Made by a program: the position numbers and the translations under genes. A model generated the notes under the pieces. It did not search any database and was not told the DNA's origin. It saw only the letters and a list, made by a program, of their open reading frames with translations. A stretch of 27,159 bases of DNA from CANQBR01 sp964641395. Its GTDB lineage: Bacteria; Bacillota; Negativicutes; Acidaminococcales; Acidaminococcaceae. Location: the NCBI GenBank assembly GCA_964641395.1, contig CAZXKQ010000026.1, positions 1-27,159 of the forward strand, given 5' to 3'. The stretch's first letter is position 1; each line of letters starts with the position of its first letter. Shown piece by piece: positions 7,634-15,362 of the stretch.

Positions 7634-7664
7634 AAAAACCGCCGCCCTATGGCGGGCAGCGGTT
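7632..7664 (-). terminator. Rho-independent terminator after the FadL-like gene
   Basis: On the minus strand AACCGC plus CGCC, with a four-base TGCC bulge, pair with GGCGGCGGTT around an ATAG loop. Seven or more Ts follow. Confidence 0.85.
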
Positions 7665-7681
7665 GGAGGGTTTCCTGCTTC

Positions 7682-8947
7682 CTAGAAGTGGCGCTCGTAG
7701 GAAAGGGAGAAGATCTTGGCGTAGTTGTCATGGGAGAAGACGCTCTTGTAGTTATCGCTGGCGTGGCCCTTGAAGCTCAGGTCGCCGATGTCCATGAAGC
7801 CGATGGCGAAGGCCAGGGCCTGGTCCTTGTCGTTGTAACGGCCGCCGATGGAGTAGGTGCGGCGGTTGCCGGTGGGCACGATGAAGTCGCCCCCGTCGTA
7901 GGGGACGGAATCCGTATCGTAGGCGAAGCCGGCCATGACGCTGTACTTGTCGCTGATTTTATGCTCCAGGCCGATGGCGTAGCGCCAGCCGCTCTCCCAG
8001 TTTTTATCAGAGGGGGCACCAGGGACTGACAGCGGGCCTAGCTGCAAAGCCGGATTGAAGTAGATGTTCAGCTTGTCGTAGGTGCTCCACATGGTGCGGG
8101 TGGCGTTGAGCTCTACCCTGGTCCTGTCGTTGAACTTGTGGTTGTAACCGATGGCCCAGCTGTCCGGCAGGGTCACCTTGCCGTAGGCATCCACTGCCTG
8201 GTGGCCACCGCCTAGTAGCGGAGACACATAGGCATCAGTGTCCGCATTCATAGAGTGGCGGATGCGGCTGCGGTACACTACCCCCATTTCGTTCTTGTCG
8301 TCGAAGGCGTAGCTGGCGGCGGCGTTCCAGCCTAGGGCGTAACTCTCCCCCTCCGTCTGGGTGAAGGCAGCATTGCCCACTAGGGGATTGAAGGCATTCT
8401 TTTGCAGCTCCAGGCTCACGTAGTTGATCTCCGCTCCCACTGCCGCACTCCACTTCTGATCGAACTTGTGGGCGTAGGTGGGGGTGATGGAGATGCTGGT
8501 CAGTTTGGCAAAGTTGCTGTTGGTGGAAGGGGCCAGGCTGCCTCTTTCAAACTCGCTGAGCATGCCGAAGCGGGCGAAGCTGCCGATGCCCACCCAGTCC
8601 TTCTCGTTCAACTGCTTGGTCCAGTACACCCCCGGCACCCAGGCTGGGTGGATGCGGTTGTGGCCCTTCTCCACGCCCCCGGGAGCCCCCATTACGTCGA
8701 AGGCGTCGTACTTGCCGTGGGGGCTGATGTAGGTGGCGCTGAACTTAATAGCCTCCCCTGGCACCTTGGTGATGGCGGCAGGGTTGTAGGCGATGTTGGC
8801 CGGGTCGTTCTCCGCGAACATGCGGGCGCCGCCCATGGCCACGCCTTCTGCGGACCACTCCACGATGCCGAAACCTTCGGCGGCGGCTAGCTGGGGCAGG
8901 GCCAACAGGGCGGCGGCCACCAAGGCCGCCAAGCAGTGCTTCTTCAT
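7682..8947 (-). CDS. OmpP1/FadL/TodX-type outer-membrane transport protein
   Basis: A 421-residue protein predicted to form an outer-membrane beta-barrel for uptake of hydrophobic compounds such as long-chain fatty acids or aromatics. It has a Sec signal peptide (Lys-Lys then a hydrophobic core, cleavage after AAA at about residue 23), a mature N-terminus EGFGIVEWSAEG, and the family's plug-region motif DPANIAYNPAAIT. Many alternating aromatic/polar strands follow, and the protein ends SYERHF with a terminal Phe as recognised by BamA. The start has AAAGGATGG six bases upstream. The gene stands alone with its own promoter candidate and terminator. It is the best evidence here that the host has an outer membrane. 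The substrate is not determined by the sequence. Confidence 0.92.
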   Translation of the reverse strand: MKKHCLAALVAAALLALPQLAAAEGFGIVEWSAEGVAMGGARMFAENDPANIAYNPAAITKVPGEAIKFSATYISPHGKYDAFDVMGAPGGVEKGHNRIHPAWVPGVYWTKQLNEKDWVGIGSFARFGMLSEFERGSLAPSTNSNFAKLTSISITPTYAHKFDQKWSAAVGAEINYVSLELQKNAFNPLVGNAAFTQTEGESYALGWNAAASYAFDDKNEMGVVYRSRIRHSMNADTDAYVSPLLGGGHQAVDAYGKVTLPDSWAIGYNHKFNDRTRVELNATRTMWSTYDKLNIYFNPALQLGPLSVPGAPSDKNWESGWRYAIGLEHKISDKYSVMAGFAYDTDSVPYDGGDFIVPTGNRRTYSIGGRYNDKDQALAFAIGFMDIGDLSFKGHASDNYKSVFSHDNYAKIFSLSYERHF

Positions 8948-9004
8948 AAAAAACCATCCTTTCCCTTAGACAGATAGGCTCAGGGGAACTCAAATTTAGC
9001 CCCT

Positions 9005-9033
9005 ATTATAACATCTTTTCTCCTCCTTTGCCT
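9005..9033 (-). promoter_or_regulatory. Promoter candidate for the FadL-like gene
   Basis: A perfect -10 TATAAT (9005-9010) is paired only with a poor -35 AGGCAA (9028-9033, 17-base spacer). The weak -35 suggests that an activator may be needed. Confidence 0.5.
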
Positions 9034-9043
9034 AAGTTTCGTT

Positions 9044-9055
9044 AAACGTTCGTTT
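9044..9055. promoter_or_regulatory. Inverted repeat upstream of the FadL-like promoter
   Basis: AAACGTTCGTTT is a perfect inverted repeat (AAACG, TT, CGTTT) about 10 bases upstream of the weak -35. The position suits an activator or repressor site for the fadL-like gene. The binding protein is unknown. Confidence 0.35.
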
Positions 9056-9082
9056 GAATTTTATCCCTACAGACAAAGACAG

Positions 9083-9109
9083 GGCCCAGGGCCGGCAGGC
9101 TCCTGGGCC
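9083..9109 (-). terminator. GC-rich hairpin, possible terminator of the metH gene run
   Basis: GGCCCAGG and CCTGGGCC form a perfect 8-bp stem with an 11-base loop. On the minus strand the tail is CTGTCTTTGTC, a poor U-run, so termination may be partial. It lies between the gap-broken gene and the FadL-like gene. Confidence 0.5.
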
Positions 9110-9132
9110 TTGTATACCGCTATGTTAGCTCC

Positions 9133-9459
9133 TTACAGATGCGAGATGCTGCCCCGNNNNNNNNNNNNNNNNNNNNNNNNNNNNNNNNNNNNNNNNNNNN
9201 NNNNNNNNNNNNNNNNNNNNNNNNNNNNNNNNNNNNNNNNNNNNNNNNNNNNNNNNTCCAGCTCCTGGCAGGGCAGGGCCCGCAGATCCTCCACCCGCCA
9301 CCCCTTCCCCTCCTCTGCCAGGAGGGCCAGGGCCTCTTCCTTGTCCCGGGCCGCTACGATGGCCAGGGCGTCCAGGTAGAACTCGCTGTTGACGCAGGGC
9401 TCGTCGATCATGCTGTGGCTGTGGTAGGTCTTATTGTGCCGCCAAAGAAAAACCTTCAT
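9133..9459 (-). CDS. Small conserved protein downstream of metH, interrupted by the assembly gap
   Basis: The readable 67 N-terminal residues start MKVFLWRHNKTYHSHSMIDE and include DALAIVAARDKEEALALLAE and GKGWRVEDL. Beyond the Ns, the frame 9156-9136 reads RGSISHL and then stops at TAA. Because the N-run is a placeholder, that tail may or may not be in the true frame; an ending in -SH- plus a hydrophobic residue looks plausible. The start ATG overlaps the metH stop as ATGA and has GGAGGGGGAG upstream, so it is translationally coupled to methionine synthase. No catalytic motif is visible, no signal peptide or membrane segment is seen, and I cannot assign a function. Its coupling hints at a role beside MetH. 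Confidence 0.7.
   Translation of the reverse strand: MKVFLWRHNKTYHSHSMIDEPCVNSEFYLDALAIVAARDKEEALALLAEEGKGWRVEDLRALPCQELXXXXXXXXXXXXXXXXXXXXXXXXXXXXXXXXXXRGSISHL
9157..9256. other. Assembly gap of 100 Ns
   Basis: Exactly 100 consecutive Ns, the usual placeholder for a scaffold join. The real length is unknown and the flanks may not be contiguous. Confidence 0.98.
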
Positions 9460-11855
9460 GCTTCTCCCCCTCCCCTTTGCTGGGCAAAGATCTCCTCCAC
9501 GCAGCGCACGGCGCTGACTGCGTTGGGAGCGTAGGCATCGGCGCCGATGCGCCGGGCGTAGTCCGCCGTCAGCACCGCTCCCCCCACCACTACCTTGCAG
9601 CAGGTGGCGGCGTGGAGGGCGGCGATGGTCCGCTCCATGGCCCCCAGGGTGGTGGTCATCAGGGCGCTGAGGCCCACCGCCTGGGCCTTAGTCCGCTGGG
9701 CCTGGGCCAGCACCTCCCCTACCGGCACGTCCTTCCCCAGGTCCAGCACCTGGTAGCCGTAGTTCTCCAGCAGGGCCTTGACGATGTTCTTGCCGATGTC
9801 GTGGATGTCCCCCTCTACCGTGGCCAGCAGCACCAGGGGGCCCTGGGGGGCTGCCGCTCCTTCACCCTGGCGGCGCAGTACCTCGAAGGCCGCCTTGGCT
9901 GCGTCAGCGCTCATCAGCAGCTGGGGCAGGAAGAGAGTCCTGGCCTCAAAGCCCCTGCCCACCGCCTCCAGGGCGGGGATCAGCTCCCCGTCGATCAGTT
10001 CCATGGGGGTGGCGGTGGCCAAGGCGGCCTGGGCGGCGGCGGCGCTGGCCCCTGCCAAGCCCTTCTCGATGGCCTGGCGCAGGCTGAGGGCGGCGCCGCC
10101 CCCTCCTCCGGACGGGGGAGCCTCTGCCGCGGCGTAGTGGGCCAGGTAGTCCTTAAAGCCCTGGTCCAGGCCCTTCAGGGCCCGGTAGCCGTAATAAGCG
10201 TCCAGCATGGCCTTGCTCTGGGGGTTGATGATGGCGCAGCTCAGCCCTGCGGCCAGGGCCTGGGCGAAGAAGGCGGCGTTCACCGCCTCCCGGGCCGGCA
10301 GGCCGAAGGAGATGTTGCTGATGCCTAGGATGGTGGCCAGGCCCCGGGCCTGCATGGCAGCCACCACCTCACAGGCGACGGCGGCATTTTCCACCCCCGT
10401 GCTGATGGTGAGGGCCAGGGGATCCACTAGCAGCTGCCGCTGTTCTATGCCTAGCTCCGCCGCCCGCTGGAGGATCTTGTCGATGACCTTGATCCGGCCG
10501 GCGGCAGTGCTGGGTATGCCCTCCTCGTCCAGGGCTAGGGCCACCACCGTGGCCCCGTACTTTTTAGCCAGAGGCAGCACCGCCGCCAGGCTCTCCTCCT
10601 TGCCGCTGACAGAGTTCAGCAGGGGCTTGCCGTTGTACAGCCGCAGGGCCCGCTCCATGGCCGCCGGGGAGGCGGTGTCGATCTGCAGGGGCACGTCGGT
10701 CACCGCCTGGAGCTGGCAGACGGCCTTGGCCAGCACCTCTGCCTCGTCCAGGCCTGGCAGGCCTACGTTCACATCCAGGATGTGGGCCCCCTGCTCCACC
10801 TCCTCCAAACCGATGCGGCAGACGTAGTCGTAGTCCCCCTGCCGCAGGGCCTCCTTCAGCCGGGGCTTGCCGGTGGGGTTGAGCCTCTCCCCTATCAGCA
10901 GGGGCTGGGGCCCGATGAAGAGGGCCTGGCCGTGGGAGGTGACGGTGGTGTGTCGGTGCTGCCGACGGCCTCCGGCAGGCAGGTGGCGGCAGAGGGCGAT
11001 CTCCTGCCGCAGGTGCTCCGGGGTGGTGCCGCAGCAGCCGCCGGCGATGCTCACCCCCTGGGCCACCAAGCCCTGCATCAGCTGGGCGAACTCCGCCGGC
11101 CCTACCTCGAAGCAGGTCTTCCCCTCCCGCTCCACCGGCAGGCCGGCGTTAGGGTTGGTGATGATGGGCAGGTTCACCGCCTCCAGCATCTGGGGCAGCA
11201 GGGGGGCCAGCTGTTTAGGCCCCAGGCCGCAGTTGAAGCCCACCGCGGCGCAGCCTAGGGACTCCGCCAGGATGGCGGCCGCCGCCACGCTGCCCCCGGT
11301 GAGCAGCTTCCCTCCCTGGTCAAAGGTGAAGGTGATGAAGATGGGCAGGTCGCAGCTCTCCTTGCAGGCCAGGATGGCGGCCTTGGCCTCGTAGATGTCG
11401 CTCATAGTCTCGATGAGGATGCAGTCGGCCCCGGCGGCAGCCCCGTAGCGGCAGAGCTGGGCGAAGTTGGCCACTGCCTCCTCGAAGGGCAGGTCACCGT
11501 AGGGGGCCAGCAGCCGGCCTAGGGGGCCGATGTTCAGGGCTACGTACTTCTTATCCCGCCCTGCCGCCGCCTCCTTGGCTATGGCCACCGCCGCCCTGAT
11601 CACCTGCTCCTGGTCCAGCCCCGAGCCTGCCAGCTTCAGCTGGTTGGCCCCGAAGGTGTTGCTCTTGACGAAGTTGCAGCCGGCGTCGTAGTAGGCCTTG
11701 TGCACCTGGTAGACCAGCTGAGGATGGGTGAGGTTCCAGCTCTCCGTCAGCTCTCCTGGCCGCAGGCCCAGCCCCTGGAGCATGGTGCCGGTGGCCCCGT
11801 CGAAGAAGAGCAGTTCTTTGCCTAAAAGATCCAGTAACTTAGTCATGTGCTTCAC
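9456..11855 (-). CDS. metH: Cobalamin-dependent methionine synthase, short form without activation domain
   Basis: Transfers the methyl group of 5-methyl-THF to homocysteine through B12. The 799 residues hold, in order, a homocysteine-binding barrel (about 10-290, zinc ligands Cys209 and Cys274-Cys275 in GGCCGTT), a pterin-binding domain (about 315-565), a B12 cap (about 590-665, LPQLLMSADA) and a Rossmann B12 domain with DIHDIG at 683-688, whose His685 coordinates cobalt. A Gly-rich linker lies near 583-588. The C-terminal AdoMet activation domain of E. coli MetH (about 1227 residues) is missing and is supplied by the gene just upstream. The start is GTG at 11855, immediately after the upstream stop; ATG at 11846 is an alternative. 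AGGAGG overlaps the upstream stop region. Confidence 0.96.
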   Translation of the reverse strand: MKHMTKLLDLLGKELLFFDGATGTMLQGLGLRPGELTESWNLTHPQLVYQVHKAYYDAGCNFVKSNTFGANQLKLAGSGLDQEQVIRAAVAIAKEAAAGRDKKYVALNIGPLGRLLAPYGDLPFEEAVANFAQLCRYGAAAGADCILIETMSDIYEAKAAILACKESCDLPIFITFTFDQGGKLLTGGSVAAAAILAESLGCAAVGFNCGLGPKQLAPLLPQMLEAVNLPIITNPNAGLPVEREGKTCFEVGPAEFAQLMQGLVAQGVSIAGGCCGTTPEHLRQEIALCRHLPAGGRRQHRHTTVTSHGQALFIGPQPLLIGERLNPTGKPRLKEALRQGDYDYVCRIGLEEVEQGAHILDVNVGLPGLDEAEVLAKAVCQLQAVTDVPLQIDTASPAAMERALRLYNGKPLLNSVSGKEESLAAVLPLAKKYGATVVALALDEEGIPSTAAGRIKVIDKILQRAAELGIEQRQLLVDPLALTISTGVENAAVACEVVAAMQARGLATILGISNISFGLPAREAVNAAFFAQALAAGLSCAIINPQSKAMLDAYYGYRALKGLDQGFKDYLAHYAAAEAPPSGGGGGAALSLRQAIEKGLAGASAAAAQAALATATPMELIDGELIPALEAVGRGFEARTLFLPQLLMSADAAKAAFEVLRRQGEGAAAPQGPLVLLATVEGDIHDIGKNIVKALLENYGYQVLDLGKDVPVGEVLAQAQRTKAQAVGLSALMTTTLGAMERTIAALHAATCCKVVVGGAVLTADYARRIGADAYAPNAVSAVRCVEEIFAQQRGGGEA

Positions 11856-12509
11856 CTACCTCCTATAGGGACAGTCCGCCTGGCTGCAGGCCGAACAATC
11901 ATGGTTTAGTGCTTTCTCAGAGAGACTGGTAGGCCGCAGCCCTATGACGGCGGTCACCGACTTAGTGGGGGCCAGCATCAGCCCCTGGGTGAGGGTGAGG
12001 CCGATGCGGGGGGTGTCCAGCCGGCGGCAGAGGCTGGCCTGCTCCTCCAGGTTCCAGTCCCCGTAGCCGGGGGAGAAGCGGGGCAGCAGGGTGAGGCCGG
12101 GCAGCTCCAGCCCCCGGTGCTCCGCCACCACCTGGTCGCAGTAGCTTTCGATCAGGGCCGCCCCCACCGCCTGGGCCGCCGCCCCTAGGGCGATGCGCTG
12201 CAGGCTGAGGCGGCGGATGGCCGCGTCCACCCCGGCCCCCAGGGTGGCGGCTAGAAGCAGCACCCCCTGGCAGCCGGCCAGGTGCCCCACCAGCTTGCGG
12301 GAGTGGAAGCAGGTGCCGTCCGCCAGGCGCAGGGTGAGGCCGTCCTCCTCTGTCTCCGCTGGGCTGTAGCTGAGAAGGTGCCGGGCCTGGACCTGGTTCC
12401 GCAGGTGGAAGTAGGCCTCCTCCACCAGGAGCCGGGCCGCCCCGTCCCCTGGCCGGGCCCCTAGATAGCGGACCGCCTCGGCCACGTTGAGCTCTAGGCG
12501 GCAGTTCAT
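11856..12509 (-). CDS. Stand-alone methionine synthase activation protein
   Basis: A 217-residue homologue of the MetH reactivation domain, which binds AdoMet and remethylates oxidised cob(II)alamin. Visible family marks are LLLAATLGAGVD (85-95), the AdoMet-loop RFSPGYGD (144-151), LTPTKSVTAVIGL-like LAPTKSVTAVIGL (179-191), and a C-terminal Cys cluster CSACSQADC (205-213) that could hold an Fe-S centre or zinc. It fits the short MetH encoded directly downstream: its TAG stop abuts the metH GTG. Its own ATG overlaps the metF stop as ATGA. The three genes form one tightly coupled methyl-transfer unit. The electron donor for reactivation is not encoded nearby. Confidence 0.9.
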   Translation of the reverse strand: MNCRLELNVAEAVRYLGARPGDGAARLLVEEAYFHLRNQVQARHLLSYSPAETEEDGLTLRLADGTCFHSRKLVGHLAGCQGVLLLAATLGAGVDAAIRRLSLQRIALGAAAQAVGAALIESYCDQVVAEHRGLELPGLTLLPRFSPGYGDWNLEEQASLCRRLDTPRIGLTLTQGLMLAPTKSVTAVIGLRPTSLSEKALNHDCSACSQADCPYRR

Positions 12510-13363
12510 TTCACGATCTCCCCCATGGCCGCCATGATGCCTCCCAGCACCTGGGGCTTGTTCATGGTGTAGATGTGGACGTTGTTAAAGCCGTTGGCTA
12601 TGAGGTCGATGAGCTGGCCTACGGCGTAGTTGATACCGGCCTGTTGCAGGGCGGCAGGACGGGAGGCGAACTTTTCCACCATGGAGCGGAAGTTGGGGGG
12701 CAGCTTGGTGCCGCTCAGCTGGCAGATGCGGTTGATCTGCTGGGCCGAGGTCACCGGCATGATGCCCGGCACCACCGGCACCTGGATGCCGGCCCGCAGC
12801 AGGCGGAACATGTAGTTGTAGAGGACGTTGTTGTCGAAGAACATCTGGGTTACCAAAAAGTCCAGTCCCGCCGCCACCTTGGCCTTGGTGTGCTCTATGT
12901 CCTCCTGCATGGTAGCAGACTCAGGGTGTCCCTCTGGATAGGCCGCCCCACCCAGGCAGAAGTCCCCCTGCTCCTTGATGAAGGCCACCAACTGGGCCGC
13001 ATGGGGGAAGGCGGGGCAGGTAGCCCCCTCCGGCAGGTCCCCCCGCAGGGCCAGGATGTTGTTGAGCCCCGCCGCCTGCAGTTCTTGCAGGCTGGCCTGG
13101 ATCTGCTCCCTCCGGGCCCCTACGCAGGTCAGGTGGGCCAGGGCAGGCAGGCCCCGCTCCCCGATCCGCTTAGCTATGGCCACCGACTGGCCGGCCGTGC
13201 TGCCCCCGGCCCCGTAGGTGACGCTGATGTAGCTAGGCCGCAGCTCCGTTATGGCGTCCACCACCTCCAAGGCGTTGGCCAGCTCCCGCCCCAGCTTGGG
13301 GGGAAAGACCTCGCAGGAGATGTTCACCTTGCCGTTGGCCAGTATCTGGCTGATCTTCTTCAC
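12506..13363 (-). CDS. metF: Methylenetetrahydrofolate reductase
   Basis: Reduces 5,10-methylene-THF to 5-methyl-THF, the methyl donor for MetH. A 285-residue FAD TIM barrel with CEVFPPK near the start (catalytic Glu18), TYGAGGS, LALRGDLP, the long VTQMFFDN block and PGIMPV. The frame is open much further upstream, to 13633, but that part is a shadow of the exporter gene. The start is GTG at 13363: it matches family length, has AGGGAGGGAAGG before it, and overlaps the exporter stop as GTGA. It overlaps the next gene by ATGA. There is no adjacent MetV or RnfC2-type partner of acetogens, so a plain anabolic role is the simplest reading. Confidence 0.96.
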   Translation of the reverse strand: MKKISQILANGKVNISCEVFPPKLGRELANALEVVDAITELRPSYISVTYGAGGSTAGQSVAIAKRIGERGLPALAHLTCVGARREQIQASLQELQAAGLNNILALRGDLPEGATCPAFPHAAQLVAFIKEQGDFCLGGAAYPEGHPESATMQEDIEHTKAKVAAGLDFLVTQMFFDNNVLYNYMFRLLRAGIQVPVVPGIMPVTSAQQINRICQLSGTKLPPNFRSMVEKFASRPAALQQAGINYAVGQLIDLIANGFNNVHIYTMNKPQVLGGIMAAMGEIVK

Positions 13364-13812
13364 AGCCTTCCCTCCCTTCTCCTCACCTTGAACATGCGGA
13401 AGGCGCTGGTCACCACCATCAGCCCCAGGGCGATGGCGATAGAGTCTAACAGGGCCCCTAAGAGGGTGTTGACCCCTAGTTCGTAATGCTTGGCTATCAG
13501 CCGCTCCATCCCCTGGTACATGCCTAGGCCCGGCACCAGGGGTATGATGCCCGGTATGATGTAGACGGTGGAGGGCTGCTTGAAGAGCCGGGCCGCCGTC
13601 TCCCCTGCCACCGCCAGCAGCACCGTGGCGCAAAAGTTGGCCACCGGGGTGCTGTAGCCCAGGCCCTTGGCCAGCTCCACGAAGGCCAGCCAGCCTAGGG
13701 CCCCTACCAGGCCGCTACAGGGCAGGGTGGACTTAGGGGCTTGGAAGATGATGGCGAAGGCCACCGTGGCCACATAGGCCAGGAGGAAGGAGATAAGAGG
13801 GTTCATTTCCAT
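13360..13812 (-). CDS. Threonine/serine exporter family, small subunit (ThrE_2 / YjjB-like)
   Basis: A 150-residue inner-membrane protein with about four to five hydrophobic segments and the family's PSTVYIIPGIIPLVPG motif in the middle. It is the C-terminal half of ThrE-type exporters; its N-terminal partner is the overlapping upstream gene. Corynebacterium ThrE exports threonine and serine, while E. coli YjjPB has been linked to succinate export, so the substrate is open. It overlaps the partner gene by 10 bases and metF by four. The placement before metF suggests co-expression, not a known mechanistic link. Confidence 0.9.
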   Translation of the reverse strand: MEMNPLISFLLAYVATVAFAIIFQAPKSTLPCSGLVGALGWLAFVELAKGLGYSTPVANFCATVLLAVAGETAARLFKQPSTVYIIPGIIPLVPGLGMYQGMERLIAKHYELGVNTLLGALLDSIAIALGLMVVTSAFRMFKVRRREGRL

Positions 13813-14603
13813 ACTTCAATCCCCCACAGATCCCAGCCCCACTGGTTCCAGGCCAGCAGGGAGGCCGTCAGGCCGATGGCGATGGAGATGGCGAAGAGCA
13901 GGGCCTCGGCGATGCGGGTGTTGCCGCTGATCAGATCCCCGGCCATGTAGTCCCGCAGGCCGTTGGTGAAGGCCATGCCTGGCAAAAAGGGCATCAGGGC
14001 CCCTACGATGATGTTCACCATGGTGCACTGGATGCTGAGGCCGCAGCACAGCAGGGCCAGGGCGCCGATGGCCATCCCCGCCAGGGCGTTCTCCCAGAAG
14101 GCGCTGGGCCGGTAGCCGGCCAGGGCCTTCAACAGCAGCATGCTGAGGCCGCCTACGCAGAAGGCCCCCAGGAAATCGTGGCTGTTGCCCCCTAGCAGGC
14201 CGGCGAAGGCGGCGCTGCCCAGGGCGGCGGCCAGCACCGTCTGCCACTGGTTGAAGGGGGGCTTCTCCGTCAGCTTGCCCTGGAGGTAGGCCATAGTGGC
14301 CTGGTAGTCCCTGTCCCACGTGGCCAGGTTGAAGCTGAAGGCGTTGATCTCGCTTACCAGGCTCAGGTTGACGCTGCGGCTGCGGATGCGGCAGATGAGG
14401 GTCATGCCGTCGGTGGTCTCATCCCCCAGGATGATCAAGAGGGGGGTGGCGAAGACGTTCACATCCCCGTAGCCGTTGGCCTGGCAGAAGCGGGTCATAG
14501 TCTCCTCCACCCGGTTGGTCTCCGCCCCGCTTTTCAACAACACCTTGCCCAGCACTAGGGCCAGGTTCATGGTTTCTTCCCGGGATAGGCTGCCTAAGAG
14601 CAT
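13803..14603 (-). CDS. Threonine/serine exporter family, large subunit (ThrE / YjjP-like, DUF1212)
   Basis: A 266-residue inner-membrane protein. The first 115 residues are a soluble domain with the family signature KSGAETNRVEETM, NVFATPLLIIL and SEINAFS. About five membrane segments follow from about residue 120, including the NIIVGALMPFLPGMAFTNGLRD block typical of the family. Together with the next gene it would form one complete exporter. The ATG at 14603 is nine bases after the upstream stop with only a weak GAGG site; an internal ATG at residue 12 is possible. The substrate could be threonine/serine or a dicarboxylate such as succinate. Confidence 0.9.
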   Translation of the reverse strand: MLLGSLSREETMNLALVLGKVLLKSGAETNRVEETMTRFCQANGYGDVNVFATPLLIILGDETTDGMTLICRIRSRSVNLSLVSEINAFSFNLATWDRDYQATMAYLQGKLTEKPPFNQWQTVLAAALGSAAFAGLLGGNSHDFLGAFCVGGLSMLLLKALAGYRPSAFWENALAGMAIGALALLCCGLSIQCTMVNIIVGALMPFLPGMAFTNGLRDYMAGDLISGNTRIAEALLFAISIAIGLTASLLAWNQWGWDLWGIEVWK

Positions 14604-14612
14604 ACAGAACCT

Positions 14613-15362
14613 CTATCTAGCCTGCTGGCTTTTTTCTCCGAAGAGGCGGCCCACTGCCGCCTTAAAAAGGCTGGCTCCCCCCATGGAGGGGTGGCGCACC
14701 GGGGCGCAGGCCAGGCCGGCCCCTGCCAGGGTGGCCGCCGCCTTCTGGCCTATGGCCACTATCTCCAACCCCGGCACCAGCCCCAGCAGCTGCTGGGCGT
14801 AGCCCAGGCCCACGGCCAGTTCCGCCCCAGTGGGGGTGCGGTTGCTCAGCAGCCGGCCCTCCTTGTAGGGGTGGAAGGGGAAGATGTTCCAGAGGATTAC
14901 CTCCCTGGGAGCCACTTGGTACTTAGCCAGGGCCTCCCACACCACCGTGTCCGATGGTTCGTTGAAGCCCCGCTGCCGCTGGCTTCTGTTCAGGAGGGGG
15001 CTGGCAGGATTGCTGGTCCTGGCGTAGGGCCCCTCCCCCAGCACCGCTGCAGGATCCAGGCCAGGGTGGTAGCCTAGCAGGATCCGCTCGCTGGTGAGGG
15101 CCAGGCCGCTGAAGTGGCCTCCCTGGTAGCCCAGGGCCTCGGCGATGAACAGGTAGCGGGCCTGGCGCCGCAGCCCTAGGTAGCGGCGCAGGTTGGCCCT
15201 CCGCAGCTCCACCCCCGCCGGCCCTATGTCGCTGCCGGCGGCATCCCAGTCCCGCCAGGGGTTGAAGACCAGGGGGGCGCTGTAGGCGGCCAGGGCCTGC
15301 AAGAAGGCCTCCAGCCCCTGTTGGAAGGCCCCTGGAGCCAGGGGCTTAGTTCTCTCCTCCAT
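14613..15362 (-). CDS. Uracil-DNA glycosylase superfamily protein
   Basis: A 249-residue protein of the uracil-DNA glycosylase fold. The segment YLFIAEALGYQGGHFSGLALT (70-90 region) takes the place of the catalytic/uracil-specificity loop, NIFPFHP is at 159-165, and VRHPSMGG at 222-229 is the leucine-loop HPS motif that inserts into DNA. Glu75 or Tyr79 occupies the place where the classical Asp or Asn water-activating residue is found, so it belongs to a less-studied subgroup and its activity is not certain. The ATG at 15362 has AGGAGG five bases before it and overlaps the end of the upstream sulfatase gene by 17 bases. A DNA-repair gene in this envelope/methionine run has no obvious partner. 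Confidence 0.82.
   Translation of the reverse strand: MEERTKPLAPGAFQQGLEAFLQALAAYSAPLVFNPWRDWDAAGSDIGPAGVELRRANLRRYLGLRRQARYLFIAEALGYQGGHFSGLALTSERILLGYHPGLDPAAVLGEGPYARTSNPASPLLNRSQRQRGFNEPSDTVVWEALAKYQVAPREVILWNIFPFHPYKEGRLLSNRTPTGAELAVGLGYAQQLLGLVPGLEIVAIGQKAAATLAGAGLACAPVRHPSMGGASLFKAAVGRLFGEKSQQAR

Noticed and set aside
13364..13633. N-terminal extension of metF
   Set aside because: The extra 90 residues are Arg/Gly/His-rich and overlap the exporter gene; the family start with CEVFPP near residue 17 fits the GTG at 13363.
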